Source of the DNA: JAFKKS01 sp039808325
GTDB taxonomy: Bacteria; Pseudomonadota; Alphaproteobacteria; Rhizobiales; Xanthobacteraceae
Length of the DNA: 35,563 bases
Direction of reading: 5' to 3'
Assembly: GCA_039808325.1 (NCBI GenBank)
Contig: JBDHSU010000026.1
Coordinates: 1 to 35,563 of the forward strand
How positions within the stretch are numbered: the first letter of the stretch is position 1; every line of letters starts with the position of its first letter. The notes beneath the pieces are model-generated. The model searched no databases, was not told where the DNA came from, and saw only the letters and a program-made list of their open reading frames with translations. Shown here piece by piece: positions 1-9,123 of this stretch. The position numbers and the translations under genes are program-made.

Positions 1-34
1 CGCCCATGGTTCCGCGCCGCCCGGTGTCGCCGGC

Positions 35-1468
35 TTACAGGCCGGCCTGCGTCACGAACTTGAAGTTCATGTAGGAATCGAGCGCCTCGGAGCCGCCCTC
101 GGAGCCGAACCCGGAATCCTTCACGCCGCCGAACGGCACTTCCGGCAGCGCCAGACCGTGATGGTTGATCGACACCATGCCGCTCTCGATCGAGTGGCCG
201 ATCGCCTCCGCCGTCTTCGCCGACTTCGTGTAGGCGTAAGCGGCGAGACCATAGTTGAGGCGGTTCGCTTCCTTGACCACGTTGTCGAAGGTGTCGAACG
301 GCTGGAACGCCGCCACCGGGCCGAACGGTTCCTCGTTCATGATCTTCGCCGAGGTCGGCACGTCCTTCAGCACCGTCGGCTCGAAGAAGAAGCCCTTGTT
401 GCCGATGCGCTTGCCGCCGGTCTCGACCTTCGCGCCCTTCTGCACCGCGTCGGAGACGAAGTCGTCCATCGCGTCGAGGCGGCGCGCATTCGCCATCGGG
501 CCCATGCGCGTGTCCTTGTCGAGGCCGTCGCCGACCTTGATGCCCTTCGCGAAGGTGGTGAACTTGTCGACGAATTTGTCATAGACGCCTTCCTGGATGA
601 GGAAGCGGGTCGGCGAGACGCACACCTGACCGGCGTTGCGGAATTTGTTGGCGGCGAGGATTTTCACCGCGACGTCGACGTCGGCGTCATCGAACACGAT
701 CGCCGGCGCGTGGCCGCCGAGCTCCATCGTGATGCGCTTCATGTGCTGACCGGCGAGGGCGGCAAGCTGCTTGCCGACCGCCGTCGAGCCGGTGAAGGAG
801 ACCTTGCGGATCACCGGATGCGGGATGAGATAGTTGGAGATGTCCGCGGGAACGCCGTAGACGAGATTGATGACGCCCTGCGGAACGCCGGCGTCGGCGA
901 AGGCCTTCACCAGTTCGGCGCAGGCCGCCGGCGTTTCCTCCGGACCCTTGACGATGATCGAGCAGCCGGCGGCGAGCGCGATGGAGATCTTGCGCACCGC
1001 CTGGTTGATCGGGAAGTTCCACGGCGTGAACGCGGCGACCGGGCCGACCGGTTCCTTGAACACAAGCTGCACGACGCCGTCGGCGCGCGCCGGGATCGTG
1101 CGGCCGTAGGTGCGGCGGGCTTCTTCCGCGAACCAGTCGATCAGATCGGGCGCGAGCCCGGTTTCGCCTTTCGCTTCCGCAAGCGGCTTGCCTTGCTCCA
1201 TGGTCATGATCGGGGCGATCTGGTCGATGCGGGTGCGCAGGATGTCGGCGGCCTTGCGCATGATCTTGTAGCGTTCGTGCGCCGAGGTCTTGCTCCACAC
1301 ATGAAACGCCTTGTCGGCGGCGGCGAGGGCGCGGTCGAGGTCGGCCTTGTCGGCATGCGCGACCTTGCCGACCGGCTCGCCGGTCGCCGGGCTCAGGACT
1401 TCCAGTGTCTTGCCGGATGCGGCGGGGCTCCACGCACCGTCGATGAAAAGCGATGTATTCGGATACAT
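35..1468 (-). CDS. NAD(P)-dependent aldehyde dehydrogenase, succinate-semialdehyde dehydrogenase-like
   Basis: A 477-residue, full-length aldehyde dehydrogenase. It oxidises an aldehyde to the acid with NAD(P)+ in the cytoplasm, and the closest match by eye is the succinate-semialdehyde (GabD-type) group. Visible family features are the PWN motif at 150-151, the cofactor-contacting lysine K174, the Rossmann motif FTGSTAVG at 225-232, the general base in MELGG (E249), the catalytic cysteine in GQVC (C283), and the C-terminal EVPFGG...SGFGSEGG substrate segment. The start is ATG at 1468. A CoxL-like oxidase lies 93 bp upstream on the same strand, so the pair could form a catabolic unit acting on an aldehyde or aromatic substrate, but that is inference. 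The exact substrate cannot be read from the sequence. Confidence 0.93.
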   Translation of the reverse strand: MYPNTSLFIDGAWSPAASGKTLEVLSPATGEPVGKVAHADKADLDRALAAADKAFHVWSKTSAHERYKIMRKAADILRTRIDQIAPIMTMEQGKPLAEAKGETGLAPDLIDWFAEEARRTYGRTIPARADGVVQLVFKEPVGPVAAFTPWNFPINQAVRKISIALAAGCSIIVKGPEETPAACAELVKAFADAGVPQGVINLVYGVPADISNYLIPHPVIRKVSFTGSTAVGKQLAALAGQHMKRITMELGGHAPAIVFDDADVDVAVKILAANKFRNAGQVCVSPTRFLIQEGVYDKFVDKFTTFAKGIKVGDGLDKDTRMGPMANARRLDAMDDFVSDAVQKGAKVETGGKRIGNKGFFFEPTVLKDVPTSAKIMNEEPFGPVAAFQPFDTFDNVVKEANRLNYGLAAYAYTKSAKTAEAIGHSIESGMVSINHHGLALPEVPFGGVKDSGFGSEGGSEALDSYMNFKFVTQAGL

Positions 1469-1561
1469 GAAAGCTCCTTCAAAAAAGATCGTCGTCAGTC
1501 TCTAACACATAGGCGGCGCGCCGACAGGCGGCGTCGTGCCGCGTCTTTAAGCCGCCTCCCT

Positions 1562-3940
1562 TTAGGCCGCCTTGGCTTTCGCGGCCTTCACTTTCTGCAC
1601 GAGATGCCAGAGCCGCTCGGGCGTCGCCGGCATATCGACGTTGGTGATGCCGTACGCGGCGAACGCATCACACAGCGCGTTCATCACCGACGTCAGTCCG
1701 CCGGCGCATCCGGCTTCACCGCAGCCCTTGATGCCGAGAGGATTCGACTTTGCCGGCACCGGATGGCTGAAGAACTTGAAGTCAGGCGCGTTGTGGGCCC
1801 GCGCGATGGCGTAGTCCATGTACGATCCGGTGAGCAACTGCCCGTCGTCGTCGTAGGCGGTGTGCTCCAGGAAGGCCTGGCCGATGCCTTGCAGCACGCC
1901 GCCGTGACATTGGCCCGCGACCAGCATCGGATTGATCACGGTGCCGAAGTCGTTGACCATGGCGTAGCGCACGACTTCCGCGACACCGGTCTCCATGTCC
2001 ACCTCGACTTCCGCGACGTGGCAACCGTTGGGGAAGGCGGAGGGAATGTTCTCGGTGACGTGCTTGACGTCGAGCGAGGCGGGCACGCCTTCGGGCAGGC
2101 TCACGCCCTTGCGCAGACGCTCCGCGATCTCCAGCAGGCCGATCGAGCGGTCCGTTCCGGAAATGACGAAGCGCCCGTTGCTGAACTCGATATCGGAGGC
2201 GGCCGCTTCCAGCATGTGCCCGGCGATCTGCTTGCCCTTCTCGATCACCTTGGCGCTGGCCTCGACCGCGGCGGTGCTGCTCGCGTAAGCCGAGCGTGAG
2301 CCGCCGGTGCCGCCGCCGGCGATCAATTCATCGCTGTCGCCCTGCAGCAGACGGAAGCGATCGAACGGAATTCCGAGCTCTTGCGTGAGCACCTGCGCAA
2401 ACGGCGTCGCGTGCCCTTGCCCGTAATCCAGCGTCCCGGTGATGAACGTCACCGTGCCGTCGGCCTCGAAGCGGATGCCGCCCATTTCCTTGTTCGGCGG
2501 GCCGGTGACTTCGAGATAGCAGCCGACGCCGATGCCGCGCAGCTTGCCGCGCTTGGCGCTCTCGCGCTTGCGCTTGCCGAACCCCTTCCAGTCGGAGACC
2601 TCCAGCGCCTTGTCGAGAACGGCGGGAAAATCGCCGCTGTCGTAGATCATGCCGGACGGCATTTCGCGCGGCATCTCCTTCGCCTTGATCAGATTGCGCC
2701 GGCGCAGCTTGACCCGGTCGATGCCCATCTCGACGGCGGCGCGGTCGATCAGCCGCTCCATGAAGTAGTTGCCTTCCGGCCGCCCGGCGCCGCGATAGGC
2801 GCTCACGAACGTCATGTTGGTGAACACGCACTTGGTCGAGACCTCGATCGCCGGCGTGCGATAGAGGCTCATCATGTTCTTGACGAGGTTCATCGTCCCC
2901 ATCAGCGGCGCGACCACGCCGAGATAGGCGCCCATATTGGCGTAGCCGTCGACCTTCCAGGCGAGGAAGTTGCCGTCCTTGTCGAGGGCGAGCGCCGCGT
3001 CGAACTCGTGATCGCGGCCGGCATGGTCGGAGAGGAAGCTTTCCGAGCGGTCGGCCGTCCACTTCACCGGCCGGCCGAGCATCTTGGCGGCGTGCAGCAC
3101 GGCGAGGTTTTCGGGGTAGACCGCGGCCTTCATGCCGAACGATCCGCCGACATTGCCGGTCAGCACGCGGACCTTGTCGGTCGTGGTGCCAAGCATCTCG
3201 GCGAGTTGCGCGCGATGGCCGAACACGCCCTGACAGCCGACGCGCAGCGTCCAGTGTTCTTTCGCGGCGTCGTATTCGCCGATCGCGGCGCGCGGCTCCA
3301 TGGCGCTGACGAAGACGCGGTTGTTGATCATGTGGAGCCGCGTGACATGCGCGGCTTTCGCGAACGCGGCCTTCACCTTCTCGGAGTCGCCGAAATGGAA
3401 ATCGCAGGCGACGTTGTTCGGCACATCGTCATAAATCTGCGGTGCGCCGGGCTTGTCGGCCTCGGTCTGCCTGGTGACGGCGGGCAACGGGTCGATATCG
3501 ACCACGACGGCTTCGGCGGCATCCTTCGCCTGCGCCACCGTTTCGGCCACAACGAAGGCGACAGGATCGCCGACGAAACGAACCTTGTCGAAGGCGAGCG
3601 CCAGCCGCAGCGGCTTGTGCATCGGCGTGCCGTCGCGATTTTTGAACGGAATGTTGCATTTGAAGGGGCCGTAGCCGGCGGCCTTGAGATCCTCGGCGGT
3701 ATAAACGCCGAGAACGCCGGGCATAGCCTTTGCGGCCTCGGTATCGATGCCGCGGATCACGCCGTGCGCATGCGTGCTGCGGACCATGATCGCATAAGCC
3801 TGGCCTTCGACGTTGAGATCGTCGGTATAGCGGCCCTGGCCCTGCACCAGCCTCGGGTCTTCAGACCGGGGGACCGGCTGCCCGACGCCGAATTTCTGCA
3901 GGGACCAATCGGTATGTTCGTCGCGCACGACCACGTTCAT
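1562..3940 (-). CDS. Xanthine dehydrogenase/CO dehydrogenase family large (molybdopterin-binding) subunit
   Basis: A 792-residue molybdenum hydroxylase large subunit. The family hydroxylates N-heterocycles, aldehydes or CO using a molybdenum-pterin cofactor. The a/b-hammerhead domain covers roughly residues 25-165 (start LVQGQGRYTDD), followed by the two cofactor-binding domains. Motifs seen are GGSFGMK (265-271), AYRGAGR (381-387) and the catalytic glutamate in GCGEAG (E742). AYRGAGR is the form-II CoxL signature; true CO dehydrogenases carry AYxCSFR, so CO oxidation is not supported. An ATG at 3940 is chosen over longer in-frame starts because the family homology begins about 12 residues after it and the upstream extension is arginine-rich non-coding-like sequence. 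The FAD and iron-sulphur subunits that normally accompany this protein are not in the window. Confidence 0.92.
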   Translation of the reverse strand: MNVVVRDEHTDWSLQKFGVGQPVPRSEDPRLVQGQGRYTDDLNVEGQAYAIMVRSTHAHGVIRGIDTEAAKAMPGVLGVYTAEDLKAAGYGPFKCNIPFKNRDGTPMHKPLRLALAFDKVRFVGDPVAFVVAETVAQAKDAAEAVVVDIDPLPAVTRQTEADKPGAPQIYDDVPNNVACDFHFGDSEKVKAAFAKAAHVTRLHMINNRVFVSAMEPRAAIGEYDAAKEHWTLRVGCQGVFGHRAQLAEMLGTTTDKVRVLTGNVGGSFGMKAAVYPENLAVLHAAKMLGRPVKWTADRSESFLSDHAGRDHEFDAALALDKDGNFLAWKVDGYANMGAYLGVVAPLMGTMNLVKNMMSLYRTPAIEVSTKCVFTNMTFVSAYRGAGRPEGNYFMERLIDRAAVEMGIDRVKLRRRNLIKAKEMPREMPSGMIYDSGDFPAVLDKALEVSDWKGFGKRKRESAKRGKLRGIGVGCYLEVTGPPNKEMGGIRFEADGTVTFITGTLDYGQGHATPFAQVLTQELGIPFDRFRLLQGDSDELIAGGGTGGSRSAYASSTAAVEASAKVIEKGKQIAGHMLEAAASDIEFSNGRFVISGTDRSIGLLEIAERLRKGVSLPEGVPASLDVKHVTENIPSAFPNGCHVAEVEVDMETGVAEVVRYAMVNDFGTVINPMLVAGQCHGGVLQGIGQAFLEHTAYDDDGQLLTGSYMDYAIARAHNAPDFKFFSHPVPAKSNPLGIKGCGEAGCAGGLTSVMNALCDAFAAYGITNVDMPATPERLWHLVQKVKAAKAKAA

Positions 3941-4247
3941 TTCGAGGGCGCTTTCAGTCGGTAATTGGGTGGGGTGAAGGCCCCCGCGAAAGTTCGCGTG
4001 GCGCCATGTCGATGGGGTGGAGGCTGTCGCGTGGAGGCGGCTCCTGTCAAGGTCGAAGCTATGCGTCGCACGCAGGCACGATCGCTCGGGCCTCCGGCGC
4101 AAGGCTGCTCGCCTATGTGCCGTGCCCGCGGCGGGACGGGGCATTTGTCATATTTGAACGGTCACGATAACACTGGACTGGATCGATAATTGCATAGGCC
4201 GCAGGCGTGACGTCCCCGGGACTGGCCGCGCGGCAGGAAGGCCCTTG
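3941..4247. other. Divergent intergenic region between CoxL-like gene and ppx
   Basis: About 307 bp between two divergently transcribed genes, so it must hold both promoters. One candidate for the ppx side is listed separately. I see no convincing small gene here: the reading frames that cross it are arginine-rich and lack a good ribosome binding site. No terminator-like hairpin was seen. Confidence 0.6.
4145..4173 (+). promoter_or_regulatory. Candidate sigma-70 promoter for ppx-rlmE
   Basis: TTGTCA at 4145-4150 matches the -35 consensus in five of six positions. It is followed after 17 bp by TAACAC, a weak -10 match. It lies about 75 bp upstream of the ppx start in an AT-richer patch of a GC-rich intergenic region. 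The spacing is good, but the -10 element is poor. Confidence 0.3.
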
Positions 4248-5351
4248 ATGAACGACGAGGCCCGGACGGCCGGCCTCGCTTCTAGTCGTCTGCGCGGCCC
4301 GCGGCATTCGCCGTGGCGCCGCCGCCGCGGCCGCGCGCCGTTCGATAACGGCGACGGCGCCCCCCAGCCGCCGGTCTATGCCGCGCTCGATCTCGGAACC
4401 AACAATTGCCGCCTTCTGGTCGCCCGTCCGGCCGCCAACGGCTTCCGGGTGGTCGATGCGTTTTCCCGCATTATCCGCCTCGGCGAGGGAGTTTCGGGGA
4501 CGGGGCGCATCAGCGCCGCGGCCGTCGATCGGGCGCTCGATGCGCTGGCGGTCTGCGGCGACAAGATGCGGCAGCGCCATGTCACCCGCGCGCGTCTGAT
4601 CGCGACGGAGGCCTGTCGGGCGGCGGCCAACGGCCCGGACTTCGTCGCGCGCGTGCAGGAGGAGATCGGCCTCGAGCTGGAGATCATCGACCGGGAGACG
4701 GAGGCGCTGCTCGCCGCCACCGGCTGCACCCCGCTGGTCGACCCGAAGGCCGAGACGGTCATTCTCTTCGATATCGGCGGCGGCTCTTCGGAACTCGTCA
4801 ATATGGGGGTGGTCGGGATGCCGTCCGGCCCGCCGTCGCCCGCGATCCGGGCCTGGACCTCGCTGCCGCTCGGCGTCGTGACGCTTGCGGAGCGTCATGG
4901 GGGCATCAAGGTCGATCGCGATCTGTTCGAGGTCATGGTGGAGGAGGTCGCGGCCTGCATGCGGCCCTTCACGGAGGCCGTGCCGTCCAGGCGGTGCGAG
5001 AGCGCCCACCTTCTCGGCACGTCGGGGACGGTGACGACCATCGCCGGTGTGCATCTTGCGCTGCGCCGCTACGACCGCCGCTACGTCGACGGCTGCTGGA
5101 TGGGAATGCAGGAGATTTCCGCCGTGGTCGACCGGCTGCTGGCGATGAGCTTCGAAGAGCGCGCCGCCAATCCCTGCATCGGGCCGGAGCGCGCTGATCT
5201 CGTTCTTGCCGGCTGCGCCATCCTGGAAGCGATCCGCCGGGCGTTTCCTTGCGAACGCTTGCGGGTGGCCGACCGCGGATTGCGCGAAGGCATGCTGGTG
5301 CAGATGATGCGCGGCGACGGCGTCTGGCAGGAAGCTCGGGGCAGCGCGTGA
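4248..5351 (+). CDS. Ppx/GppA phosphatase family protein (exopolyphosphatase-like)
   Basis: A 367-residue member of the ASKHA-fold Ppx/GppA family, which hydrolyses inorganic polyphosphate or pppGpp in the cytoplasm. The phosphate-1 loop is visible as ALDLGTNNCRLLV near residue 45 and the phosphate-2 loop as FDIGGGSSELV near 175, with the acidic motif GTSGTVTT near 255. The first 40 or so residues are a basic, proline-rich extension not usual for the family core. ATG at 4248 is preceded by an AGGAAG ribosome binding site about 8 nt upstream; a TTG directly before it is less likely. The last codons overlap the GTG start of rlmE (GTGA), so the two are translationally coupled. It appears to be the single-domain type, about 320 core residues, without the C-terminal HD domain. 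Confidence 0.92.
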   Translation: MNDEARTAGLASSRLRGPRHSPWRRRRGRAPFDNGDGAPQPPVYAALDLGTNNCRLLVARPAANGFRVVDAFSRIIRLGEGVSGTGRISAAAVDRALDALAVCGDKMRQRHVTRARLIATEACRAAANGPDFVARVQEEIGLELEIIDRETEALLAATGCTPLVDPKAETVILFDIGGGSSELVNMGVVGMPSGPPSPAIRAWTSLPLGVVTLAERHGGIKVDRDLFEVMVEEVAACMRPFTEAVPSRRCESAHLLGTSGTVTTIAGVHLALRRYDRRYVDGCWMGMQEISAVVDRLLAMSFEERAANPCIGPERADLVLAGCAILEAIRRAFPCERLRVADRGLREGMLVQMMRGDGVWQEARGSA

Positions 5352-6043
5352 GCAAGTCGCCAAGCGGCCGCGGCGAGCGCGAGTTGAAGGTTCGCGTCAA
5401 AACCGGCCGCGGGCGGCCGCTGGCCTCCAAGCTTTGGCTCGAACGCCAGCTCAACGATCCTTACGTCGCGCGCGCGAAGCGCGAGGGCTTCCGTTCGCGC
5501 GCCGCCTTCAAGCTGATCGAGATCGACGACAAGTTCCGGTTCCTCAAGCCCGGCGCGAGGATCGTCGATCTCGGCGCGGCGCCCGGCGGTTGGAGCCAGG
5601 TTGCCGCCAAGCGGGTCGGCGCGACGGAAGGAAAGGGCCTCGTCGTCGGCATCGACGTCCTCGACATGACGCCCGTCCCCGGCGTTCAATTCATCCGGAT
5701 GGATTTTCTCGACGACGCGGCGCCGGAGCGGCTGCGCGCATTGCTCGACGGACCGGCGGATGTCGTTCTTTCCGATATGGCGGCGAACACGACCGGCCAT
5801 AAGCGCACGGATCACCTGCGGACCATGGCGCTCGTCGAGGCGGCGGCGGACTTCGCCGGTCAGGTTCTGGCGCGCGGCGGCAGCTTTCTCGCCAAGGTCT
5901 TGCAGGGCGGCACCGAGGCCGAATTGCTGGCCGGGCTCAAGCGCGACTTCGCGACCGTGAAGCACGTCAAGCCGAAGGCGAGCCGCGCCGATTCCTCCGA
6001 GCTTTATCTCTTCGCAACCGGATTCCGCGGCGACCGAAAATAG
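5348..6043 (+). CDS. rlmE: 23S rRNA (uridine(2552)-2'-O)-methyltransferase
   Basis: RlmE/RrmJ/FtsJ uses S-adenosylmethionine to 2'-O-methylate U2552 in the A-loop of 23S rRNA during late assembly of the 50S subunit. This 231-residue protein shows the SAM-binding motif VDLGAAPGGWSQ and all four residues of the K-D-K-E catalytic tetrad in context: K in RAAFKL, D in LSDMAAN, K in FLAKVLQGG and E in SSELYLF. GTG at 5348 is chosen because it overlaps the ppx stop as GTGA and because homology starts shortly after; the longer frame upstream lies entirely inside ppx. The N-terminal 25 residues are basic and probably flexible. Confidence 0.95.
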   Translation: MSKSPSGRGERELKVRVKTGRGRPLASKLWLERQLNDPYVARAKREGFRSRAAFKLIEIDDKFRFLKPGARIVDLGAAPGGWSQVAAKRVGATEGKGLVVGIDVLDMTPVPGVQFIRMDFLDDAAPERLRALLDGPADVVLSDMAANTTGHKRTDHLRTMALVEAAADFAGQVLARGGSFLAKVLQGGTEAELLAGLKRDFATVKHVKPKASRADSSELYLFATGFRGDRK

Positions 6044-6084
6044 AGCCTGCTTCCGATTCCATCGGAACCGAAAGGCGCGAATGA

Positions 6085-7503
6085 TCACGCCACCGGTTTT
6101 TCCGGGTCGCCCGGCGTCGGCGCGACGCGGCCGGAGAGTTGCGCGCCGGCATCGGCCGGCAGGGTTGCGAACAACAGCGCGGCGGCCGCGGACATCGCGC
6201 CGACGATGAGGAATGCCGGCGAAAAGTCGGCTGCGGTCAGCGTCGCTTCAGGTGAGGAGCGCGCGACGAATTCAACGATCAGCGCCGCGACGGCGACGCC
6301 GACCGAGATCGCGAGCTGCTGCGCGACGCTGACCAGCGTGGTCGCGCGGCTCATCAGGCGCGGCTCGACATCGGCATAGGCGATCGTGCTGATGCAGGTG
6401 AATTCGAGCGAGCGGAAGAATCCGCCGGCGATCAAAACCGCAATGATAAGCGCAATGGGCGTTCCCGGCGTGAACGCGGCGCAACTGGCGATGAAAGCGC
6501 CGCTGATTACGGCATTGGGCACGAGAATGCGCTTGAATCCGAAGCGGCGCAGGATCGGGCTGGCGACGAATTTCATCGCCATCGAGCCGAGCGCGCTGGA
6601 AAACGTGATCAAGCCGGATTGCAAAGGCGTGAGCCCGAAGCCGAGCTGCATCAGCAGCGGCAGCAGGAACGGCATGGCCCCGACGCCGATGCGGAACAGC
6701 GAACCGCCGACGAGATTGGCCCGGAATGTCGGTAGCGCGAGCAGGGAGAAGTCGAGAACGGGTGTCGCCGTGCGGCGTGAGTGGCGCGCGTAGCCGAACG
6801 CGGCGATCGTCCCCACGATCAAGAGCGTGAGAACGAAGGGAACCGGCAGCAGGCCGAGCCCCGCCACCGACAGGCCGAAGGCGAGGCCCGCGATCGCGAC
6901 GCCCGAAAGGATCAAGCCGTGCAGATCGATCGGGTCGAGCAGTTCCGCGCGCACGTCCGGAATGAAGCGTGTGGCCAGGGCGATACCGATCAGACCGACC
7001 GGAACGTTGATCAGGAAGATCCAGTGCCACGAGGCATAGGTCGTGATGAAGCCGCCGAGGGGCGGGCCGATCACCGGGCCGATCAACGCCGGGATCGTCA
7101 GCCATGCCATCGCGTTGACGAGATCCTTCTTGTCGACCGTGCGCAGGAGGAGCAGCCGGCCGACCGGCGTCATCATCGCGCCGCCGGCGCCCTGCACGAT
7201 GCGGCCGAGGACGAACGTGGTCAGCGAGGTGGACGCCGCGCAGATCAGCGAGCCGGCGATGAAGACGGCCATCGCCGTGCGGAAGACGTTGCGCGCGCCG
7301 AAGCGGTCGGCGGTCCATCCGCTGGCCGGAATGAACACCGCGAGCGAGAGCAGATACGAGGTGACGGCGAGCTTGAGGGTCAGTGGGCTGGTCGAAAGAT
7401 CGGCGGCGATGGCCGGCAGCGAGGTCGCGATCACCGTGGAATCGGTGTTCTCCATGAAGAGGGCGACGGCGACGATGAGCGGAACCAGCCGTTCGGTGCG
7501 CAT
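6085..7503 (-). CDS. MFS transporter, DHA2 (EmrB/QacA-like) drug efflux family
   Basis: A 472-residue inner-membrane proton/drug antiporter with about 14 hydrophobic helices. Family signs are the N-terminal DSTVIATSLPAIA stretch typical of DHA2 transporters, motif A as GWTADRFGARNVF near residues 55-70, and the GGAMMTPVGR segment near residue 105. The ATG at 7503 shares one base with the stop of the upstream polymerase gene (TGATG), so the two are probably translated together. The much longer frame running upstream from this start lies inside the polymerase gene and is not real. No regulator sits next to it; the substrate is unknown. Confidence 0.93.
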   Translation of the reverse strand: MRTERLVPLIVAVALFMENTDSTVIATSLPAIAADLSTSPLTLKLAVTSYLLSLAVFIPASGWTADRFGARNVFRTAMAVFIAGSLICAASTSLTTFVLGRIVQGAGGAMMTPVGRLLLLRTVDKKDLVNAMAWLTIPALIGPVIGPPLGGFITTYASWHWIFLINVPVGLIGIALATRFIPDVRAELLDPIDLHGLILSGVAIAGLAFGLSVAGLGLLPVPFVLTLLIVGTIAAFGYARHSRRTATPVLDFSLLALPTFRANLVGGSLFRIGVGAMPFLLPLLMQLGFGLTPLQSGLITFSSALGSMAMKFVASPILRRFGFKRILVPNAVISGAFIASCAAFTPGTPIALIIAVLIAGGFFRSLEFTCISTIAYADVEPRLMSRATTLVSVAQQLAISVGVAVAALIVEFVARSSPEATLTAADFSPAFLIVGAMSAAAALLFATLPADAGAQLSGRVAPTPGDPEKPVA

Positions 7504-8771
7504 CAACGCTCCGACTCGGGCTCGAACGTGATGCCGCGCATCAGCGCGTCGCGGCCGAAACGCTCCCGCACTTTGTCCATGGCGCGCTCCGCCGCGCCCG
7601 AGCGCGCGATCCGCGCTTCGACGAGGTCGGGGGCGTCGGCGTTGTCCTGCGAGCAAAGCGACGAGACGCCGATGCCGATCAGGCGATAGCGGGTGCCGTC
7701 GATTTCGCGCGCGAGCAGGAGCCTCCCGGCCGAGAAAATGCGGTCGGCGAGCGCCGTCGGGCTCTCGAGCGAAAGCGCACGGGTACGCAGGCGGAATTCG
7801 CTGGTCTTGAGCTTCAGCGTGATCGTCGTGCCGGCGATGCAATGGGCCTTCAGGCGCGCCGACACCTTCTCGCACAGGCTCCAGAGCCGCTTCTCGAGCG
7901 GGCGCAGCTCCGCGATGTCGCGGTCGAATGTCGTTTCCGACGACACCACCTTGGCTTCGCGGTCGGGCGTTACGCGCCGCGCATCCATCCCCCGCGCGAG
8001 GCGCCAGAGGCGCTGCCCCTCGGGGCCGTAACGCCGCATCAGATCGGTTTCGCTCGCCCGCTGCAGGTCCGCGATCAGCCGGAAGCCGTCGCGCTCGAAG
8101 CGTTGCGCGGCGACCTTGCCGATGCCCCAGATGAACGAGATGGGGCGGGGCGCCAGAAACGCCGGGGCCTCTTCCGGCGCAAGGATCGTGAAGCCGCGGG
8201 GCTTGTCGAGATCGGACGCGATCTTGGCCAGGAACTTGTTCGCCGACAGGCCGATCGAAACCGAAATACCGAGCTCCGCCTCGACCCGCCGGGCGAAGCG
8301 CGCAAGCGACTGTGCCGGGCTCGCATTGTGCAGCCGTGCGGTGCCGGTGAGGTCGAGGAAGGCCTCGTCGATGGAAAGCGGCTCGACCAGCGGCGTGAGA
8401 TCCTGCATCAGGCCGCGCACCTTGCGGCCGACCTCCACATACTTCGCCATGTTCGGGCGGATAACGGTTGCGCCGGGGCAAAGTTGCAGCGCCTTGAACA
8501 TCGGCATTGCCGATTTGATGCCGTAGCTGCGGGCGATGTAGCAGGCGGTCGCGACGACGCCGCGCTTTCCGCCGCCGACGATGAGGGGTTTGTCGGCGAG
8601 GGAGGGGTCATCGCGTTTTTCAATCGTCGCATAGAATGCGTCGCAATCGACATGGGCGATGGAAAGCGTGTCGAGAGCGGCATGTGCGAGGACGCGCGGC
8701 GATCCGCACGCGGTGCAGCGCTCCACGTCGTCCGGCAGTCGTGTCAAACAGTCCCGGCAAAAGCGAGGCAT
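7503..8771 (-). CDS. dinB: Y-family DNA polymerase IV with N-terminal zinc-ribbon-like segment
   Basis: A 422-residue translesion DNA polymerase. Catalytic carboxylates are D42 in AHVDCDAFYA and D135-E136 in SIDEAFLD. The helix-hairpin-helix and little-finger domains follow (for example FIWGIGKVAA, then ETTFDRDI). Residues 5-22 carry a CxxC...CxxC pattern (C5, C8, C19, C22) before the polymerase fold, a zinc-ribbon-like addition absent from E. coli DinB. ATG at 8771 is chosen because it begins exactly at this conserved extension; sequence upstream in frame is low-complexity and overlaps DUF3572. The C-terminus lacks an obvious QxxLx(L/F) clamp-binding tail, though a variant could be missed by eye. 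It is first in a pair with the MFS gene. Confidence 0.93.
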   Translation of the reverse strand: MPRFCRDCLTRLPDDVERCTACGSPRVLAHAALDTLSIAHVDCDAFYATIEKRDDPSLADKPLIVGGGKRGVVATACYIARSYGIKSAMPMFKALQLCPGATVIRPNMAKYVEVGRKVRGLMQDLTPLVEPLSIDEAFLDLTGTARLHNASPAQSLARFARRVEAELGISVSIGLSANKFLAKIASDLDKPRGFTILAPEEAPAFLAPRPISFIWGIGKVAAQRFERDGFRLIADLQRASETDLMRRYGPEGQRLWRLARGMDARRVTPDREAKVVSSETTFDRDIAELRPLEKRLWSLCEKVSARLKAHCIAGTTITLKLKTSEFRLRTRALSLESPTALADRIFSAGRLLLAREIDGTRYRLIGIGVSSLCSQDNADAPDLVEARIARSGAAERAMDKVRERFGRDALMRGITFEPESER

Positions 8772-8841
8772 GATTCGGCCCGCATCCTCCGGGTATTTTC
8801 GCCCAGCGGCGAGGTCCTGCAAAGGAGCGGCGAGGCCGCTG

Positions 8842-9123
8842 CTATGCACCATCGCGCTCCCAGCGGCGTCCGGCCAGGGTGGTTCGCGCGCGCTCGATAT
8901 CGGCGGGATCGAGGTCCGCCCCGGTGGCGAAGGCCGCGAGGATGCGCTCGTCGGTACCGAGATAGTCGAGAATCGCGGCTTGGAACTCCGGTCGCACGAT
9001 GGCCTCGCGCAGTTGGTCGGGGTGGGTCCCTGTGAGGTCGAGGAATCGGCGCCGCCGCTCATCGTCCTCCATGAGGAACGAAAACGCCATGATCGCCAGC
9101 GTTTCCGCGGTATTTCGGTCCAT
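8842..9123 (-). CDS. DUF3572 family small protein
   Basis: A 93-residue, acidic, all-helical-looking protein matching my recollection of DUF3572, a family found in alphaproteobacteria and commonly located near divK/pleD and dinB. The pattern includes ETLAIMAFSFL at the N-terminus, FLDLTG near 30 and AAILDYLGTDERIL near 55. No function is established. ATG at 9123 is preferred over an in-frame TTG at 9138. It is 70 bp upstream of the DNA polymerase gene and diverges from divK. Confidence 0.82.
   Translation of the reverse strand: MDRNTAETLAIMAFSFLMEDDERRRRFLDLTGTHPDQLREAIVRPEFQAAILDYLGTDERILAAFATGADLDPADIERARTTLAGRRWERDGA

Noticed and set aside
158..2299. A 713-codon open frame on the plus strand opposite the aldehyde dehydrogenase and CoxL-like genes
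   Set aside because: It is the antisense shadow of two clear genes, with arginine/histidine-rich composition and no motif.
4113..5363. A 416-codon minus-strand frame opposite ppx
   Set aside because: Antisense shadow of a gene with all catalytic motifs.
7504..8481. Upstream part of a long minus-strand frame joined to the MFS transporter
   Set aside because: It lies inside the DNA polymerase gene in another frame; the transporter starts at 7503 with a stop-start overlap.
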